A stretch of DNA of 64,000 bases, from positions 5,118,501 through 5,182,500 of the forward strand of contig NZ_OY781365.1 in assembly GCF_963676815.1 (NCBI RefSeq), written 5' to 3'. A program made the position numbers and the translations under genes. Source of the stretch: an uncultured Draconibacterium sp. GTDB taxonomy: Bacteria; Bacteroidota; Bacteroidia; Bacteroidales; Prolixibacteraceae. Of the stretch, positions 61,603 through 64,000 are shown piece by piece (the first letter of the stretch is position 1; each line of letters starts with the position of its first letter). The notes beneath the pieces were generated by a model, which saw only the letters and a program-made list of their open reading frames with translations, did no database searches and was not told where the DNA came from.

Positions 61603-61959
61603 TTAATCCTCCTTTTTTTCTGATTTTGCTTTCTGAAGTTTTCTTCTCTTCTCGCTGTATGCAACTGCATATTTGTCGAGTTTTACAGTCATGAAGCGGA
61701 TAACGCGCTCATCGCGACGGAAATCTGTCTCCATTTTTGTAATGAATGCAGGATCGGCTTTAAATTCAAACAAGTGATAAAAGCCAGTAGATTTCTTTTG
61801 AATTGGGTAAGCCAGTTTTTTCATTCCCCAATCTTCTTCGTGGATCATCTCACCTCCATTTTCGGTGATCATATCCTTGAATTTAGTTACCGCTTCCTTT
61901 ACCTGTGGCTCAGATAAAACGGGAGTACAAATGAAAACGGTTTCGTACTGATTCAACAT
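61603..61959 (-). CDS. rpsF: 30S ribosomal protein S6
   Basis: A 118-residue S6. The start at 61959 (M-L-N-Q-Y-E-T-V-F) follows the usual N-terminus; an ATG two codons upstream (61965) is also possible. Signatures are N-G-G-E-M-I-H-E-E-D-W-G-M-K-K-L-A-Y-P-I-Q-K and R-R-D-E-R-V-I-R-F-M. A lysine/glutamate-rich tail ends the protein. First gene of its operon, with a perfect-consensus promoter upstream. Confidence 0.98.
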   Translation of the reverse strand: MLNQYETVFICTPVLSEPQVKEAVTKFKDMITENGGEMIHEEDWGMKKLAYPIQKKSTGFYHLFEFKADPAFITKMETDFRRDERVIRFMTVKLDKYAVAYSEKRRKLQKAKSEKKED

Positions 61960-62011
61960 AATCATCTAATTTTTAAATTATTAAATATAAATATCCAAAA
62001 TTTTGGACGCG

Positions 62012-62042
62012 CAAAAATAGAAATAAATTGTTATTTATCAAA
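62012..62042 (-). promoter_or_regulatory. rpsF operon promoter
   Basis: On the - strand TTTG (62042-62039), 19-nt spacer, TATTTTTG (62019-62012), an ideal Bacteroidota promoter. The mRNA would start near 62005, giving a leader of about 46 nt. Confidence 0.85.
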
Positions 62043-62160
62043 CAGTTTGATGGTTTTTAGCATGAAATTTAGCCTCGTTAACACATAAACTAATATTTAG
62101 CGCTCAAATGTAGTTGTTTTGCGGGAAATAGAATTGATTTTAAGATGTATACACAATGAA

Positions 62161-62207
62161 AAAGAGATTGATCAGAAAGTAGCAATTTTCCTTCAATCAA
62201 TCTCTTT
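62161..62207 (-). terminator. Hairpin after acyl-CoA carboxylase gene
   Basis: AAAGAGATTGAT (62161-62172) pairs with ATCAATCTCTTT (62196-62207) around a 23-nt loop, 78 nt after the gene's end on the - strand. Between it and the gene, short CAATCT repeats (about 62232-62278) occur in near-11-nt steps; their role is unknown. Confidence 0.55.
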
Positions 62208-62284
62208 TAATTATCGTGTATTACATCAACTTAGATTTTTGTCTCAATCTAAATCAATCTGAATTTCAATCTGCATCAATCCTG

Positions 62285-63820
62285 TTAAAGCGGAATGTTT
62301 CCGTGTTTTTTAGGCGGATTCGATTTCCGTTTGTTCTGTGTCATTTCTAGTGCATCGATTACTTTTTTTCGGGTATCGCGCGGATGAATAATTTCGTCGA
62401 TATAACCCAATGATGCTGCTTTATACGGATTTGCAAATTTATCGCGGTAATCCTGCACTTTTGCTGCTTTTTCTTCATCGGTCATTTTTTCGCGATGAAT
62501 AATGTTAATCGCACCTTCCGGTCCCATTACTGCAATTTCGGCAGTTGGGTAAGCCAGGTTTACATCGGCACCAATGTGCTTACTCGACATTACATCGTAA
62601 GCACCGCCATAAGCTTTACGGGTGATTACTGTAATTTTCGGAACTGTAGCTTCCGAGAATGCATAAAGCAATTTTGCCCCGTGTTTGATAATGCCTCCAA
62701 ATTCCTGCCCTGTTCCAGGCAAAAATCCCGGAACATCTACAAAAGTTACCAATGGCAAGTTAAACGCATCGCAAAAGCGAACAAAACGTGCTGCTTTCAC
62801 CGATGAGTTGATGTCCAGAACTCCGGCTAAATGGCCGGGTTGGTTGGCAACAACACCCACCGGACGGCCACCAAAACGAGCAAAACCAACAATAATGTTT
62901 TGTGCATAATTAGGCTGCACTTCCAGAAAATGTTTGTTGTCGATTACATTCTGGATAATATCGTGCATGTCGTATGGTTTGTTCGGATCTGCAGGAACAA
63001 TGTCTTCCAACTCTTCGCTAATTCTGTCTGATGGATCAATTGTTGGCTTTACCGGCGCGTCTTCAAGATTATTCGATGGTAGGAAGCTCAGCAATTCACG
63101 AACCATCATAATAGTTTGTTCCTCGTCGTTTCCGGTAAAATGAGCCACACCACTTTTCGAGCTGTGTGTATCGGCACCGCCCAATTCTTCTTTGGTAACA
63201 TCTTCGTGAGTAACTGTTTTAATTACCTCGGGTCCGGTTACAAACATGTGACTTTTTTCTTTCACCATAAAAATAAAGTCGGTGAGGGCAGGAGAGTAAA
63301 CTGCTCCACCGGCACACGGCCCCAAAATGGCCGAAATTTGAGGAATTACACCCGATGAAATTACGTTGTTGTAAAAAATGTCGGCATAACCGGCAAGGCT
63401 TTCAACGCCTTCCTGAATACGGGCGCCGCCCGAGTCGTTCAATCCAACCAGTGGTGCTCCCATTTTAAGTGCCAATTCCTGAATTTTTACAATTTTATCG
63501 GCGTTTGCTCTACTTAGCGAACCGCCAAAAACAGTAAAATCCTGGGCAAAAACATAAACCAGACGGCCATTAACTTTTCCATAGCCCGATATTAAACCGT
63601 CGCCCAAAACTTTTTTGGCTTCCATACCAAAGTCATAGTTTCGGTGGGTCATCAGTTTATCAATTTCTGTAAAAGTTCCCGGATCGAGTAATTGAAGAAT
63701 GCGCTCGCGGGCAGTCATTTTTCCTGCTGCATGTTGTTTTTCAATTCTTTCTTCACCTCCTCCGAGTTCGGCTTGTGCATTAAAGGCATCAAGCTGTTCG
63801 TATTTTGCTTTTAAATCCAT
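62285..63820 (-). CDS. mmdA: Acyl-CoA carboxylase carboxyltransferase subunit (propionyl-CoA/methylmalonyl-CoA type)
   Basis: A 511-residue carboxyltransferase. The start at 63820 (M-D-L-K-A-K-Y-E-Q) is preferred to an upstream codon inside the neighbouring gene. Signatures: G-K-M-T-A-R-E-R-I, G-G-A-R-I-Q-E-G-V-E-S-L, P-C-A-G-G-A-V-Y-S-P-A-L-T-D-F, V-P-G-F-L-P-G-T-G-Q-E, and A-Y-G-G-A-Y-D-V-M-S-S-K. With the biotin protein next to it, it transfers CO2 between carboxybiotin and propionyl-CoA, either in propionate metabolism or as a sodium-pump decarboxylase; sequence alone does not separate them. Confidence 0.94.
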   Translation of the reverse strand: MDLKAKYEQLDAFNAQAELGGGEERIEKQHAAGKMTARERILQLLDPGTFTEIDKLMTHRNYDFGMEAKKVLGDGLISGYGKVNGRLVYVFAQDFTVFGGSLSRANADKIVKIQELALKMGAPLVGLNDSGGARIQEGVESLAGYADIFYNNVISSGVIPQISAILGPCAGGAVYSPALTDFIFMVKEKSHMFVTGPEVIKTVTHEDVTKEELGGADTHSSKSGVAHFTGNDEEQTIMMVRELLSFLPSNNLEDAPVKPTIDPSDRISEELEDIVPADPNKPYDMHDIIQNVIDNKHFLEVQPNYAQNIIVGFARFGGRPVGVVANQPGHLAGVLDINSSVKAARFVRFCDAFNLPLVTFVDVPGFLPGTGQEFGGIIKHGAKLLYAFSEATVPKITVITRKAYGGAYDVMSSKHIGADVNLAYPTAEIAVMGPEGAINIIHREKMTDEEKAAKVQDYRDKFANPYKAASLGYIDEIIHPRDTRKKVIDALEMTQNKRKSNPPKKHGNIPL

Positions 63821-63830
63821 TTTTTTTCTT

Positions 63831-64000
63831 TTAGTCCAATTCAATTAATACCTGATTACTGTCGACAGTTTGTTGGTCTTTTACATGTACTTTTTTTACG
63901 GTGCCATCTTTTGGAGCTTTGTATTCGCTTTCCATTTTCATGGCCGAGATGATAACTACAGTATCACCTTCCTGAACAACATCACCTTCTTCCACCAACA
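63831..64000 (-). CDS. Biotin carboxyl carrier protein (5' partial, cut by window edge)
   Basis: The last 55 codons of a biotinyl-domain protein, reading V-E-E-G-D-V-V, then A-M-K-M-E-S with the biotinylated lysine, and ending V-L-I-E-L-D. It lies 10 nt before the carboxyltransferase start, so they form one operon. Its beginning and any decarboxylase subunits lie outside the window. Confidence 0.9.
   Translation of the reverse strand, partial: LVEEGDVVQEGDTVVIISAMKMESEYKAPKDGTVKKVHVKDQQTVDSNQVLIELD

Overview
The window is a piece of a Bacteroidota chromosome. The evidence is a SusC/SusD pair, promoters of the TAnnTTTG type, a Bacteroides-style tra/mob gene set with an RteC homologue, and a low-GC housekeeping block. 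Gene content fits a marine or sediment Marinilabiliales/Prolixibacteraceae-like organism; that rank is inference, since no rRNA is present.

Layout. (1) 1-12154: a polysaccharide utilisation locus on the + strand, with two tandem paralogous putative clan GH-A glycoside hydrolases (the first cut by the window edge), SusC, SusD and three Cys-type sulfatases. It implies uptake and desulfation of a sulfated glycan. (2) about 12.2-48.78 kb: an integrative conjugative element. It carries RteC, a structured-RNA candidate, a small regulatory/replication block, a transfer operon (TraE, F, G, two secreted or lipidated-type proteins, TraJ, K, L, M, N, VirD4-type coupling protein), a strong oriT candidate, a MobA/MobB relaxosome, a defence cargo region, a HigBA toxin-antitoxin pair and an IntDOT-like tyrosine integrase beside a tRNA-Leu gene. 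The left end could not be located. (3) 48.8-64 kb: ordinary chromosome, mostly - strand: tRNA-Leu(CAG), pyrI-pyrB with an attenuator-type leader, a YigZ-family protein, an EamA transporter, dnaA, an MCE/MlaD protein, an amidase, a divergent lptD, ridA, a GNAT acetyltransferase, rpsF-rpsR-rplI and an acyl-CoA carboxylase operon running off the edge.

The defence cargo has two parts. The first (29518-34500) is a tight four-gene cassette: phosphoribosyltransferase-like protein, ORC/CDC6-like P-loop ATPase, Rossmann-like protein of unknown function, and an N6-adenine methyltransferase with a target-recognition-like tail. This is the best candidate for an undescribed system. A PLD-like gene follows. 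The second (35751-41450) holds a type IIG-like restriction-modification enzyme, a SIR2-domain protein and a zinc-ribbon PD-(D/E)xK nuclease. It is bracketed by two imperfect 111-nt direct repeats, which suggests an exchangeable module.

Next to the cargo an ArdC-like antirestriction gene is split by a 3.9-kb element with three overlapping tyrosine recombinase genes (RIT, recombinase-in-trio type). Removing the element plus one 5-bp GCAAG copy restores the ardC frame exactly, so insertion point and ends can be read directly.
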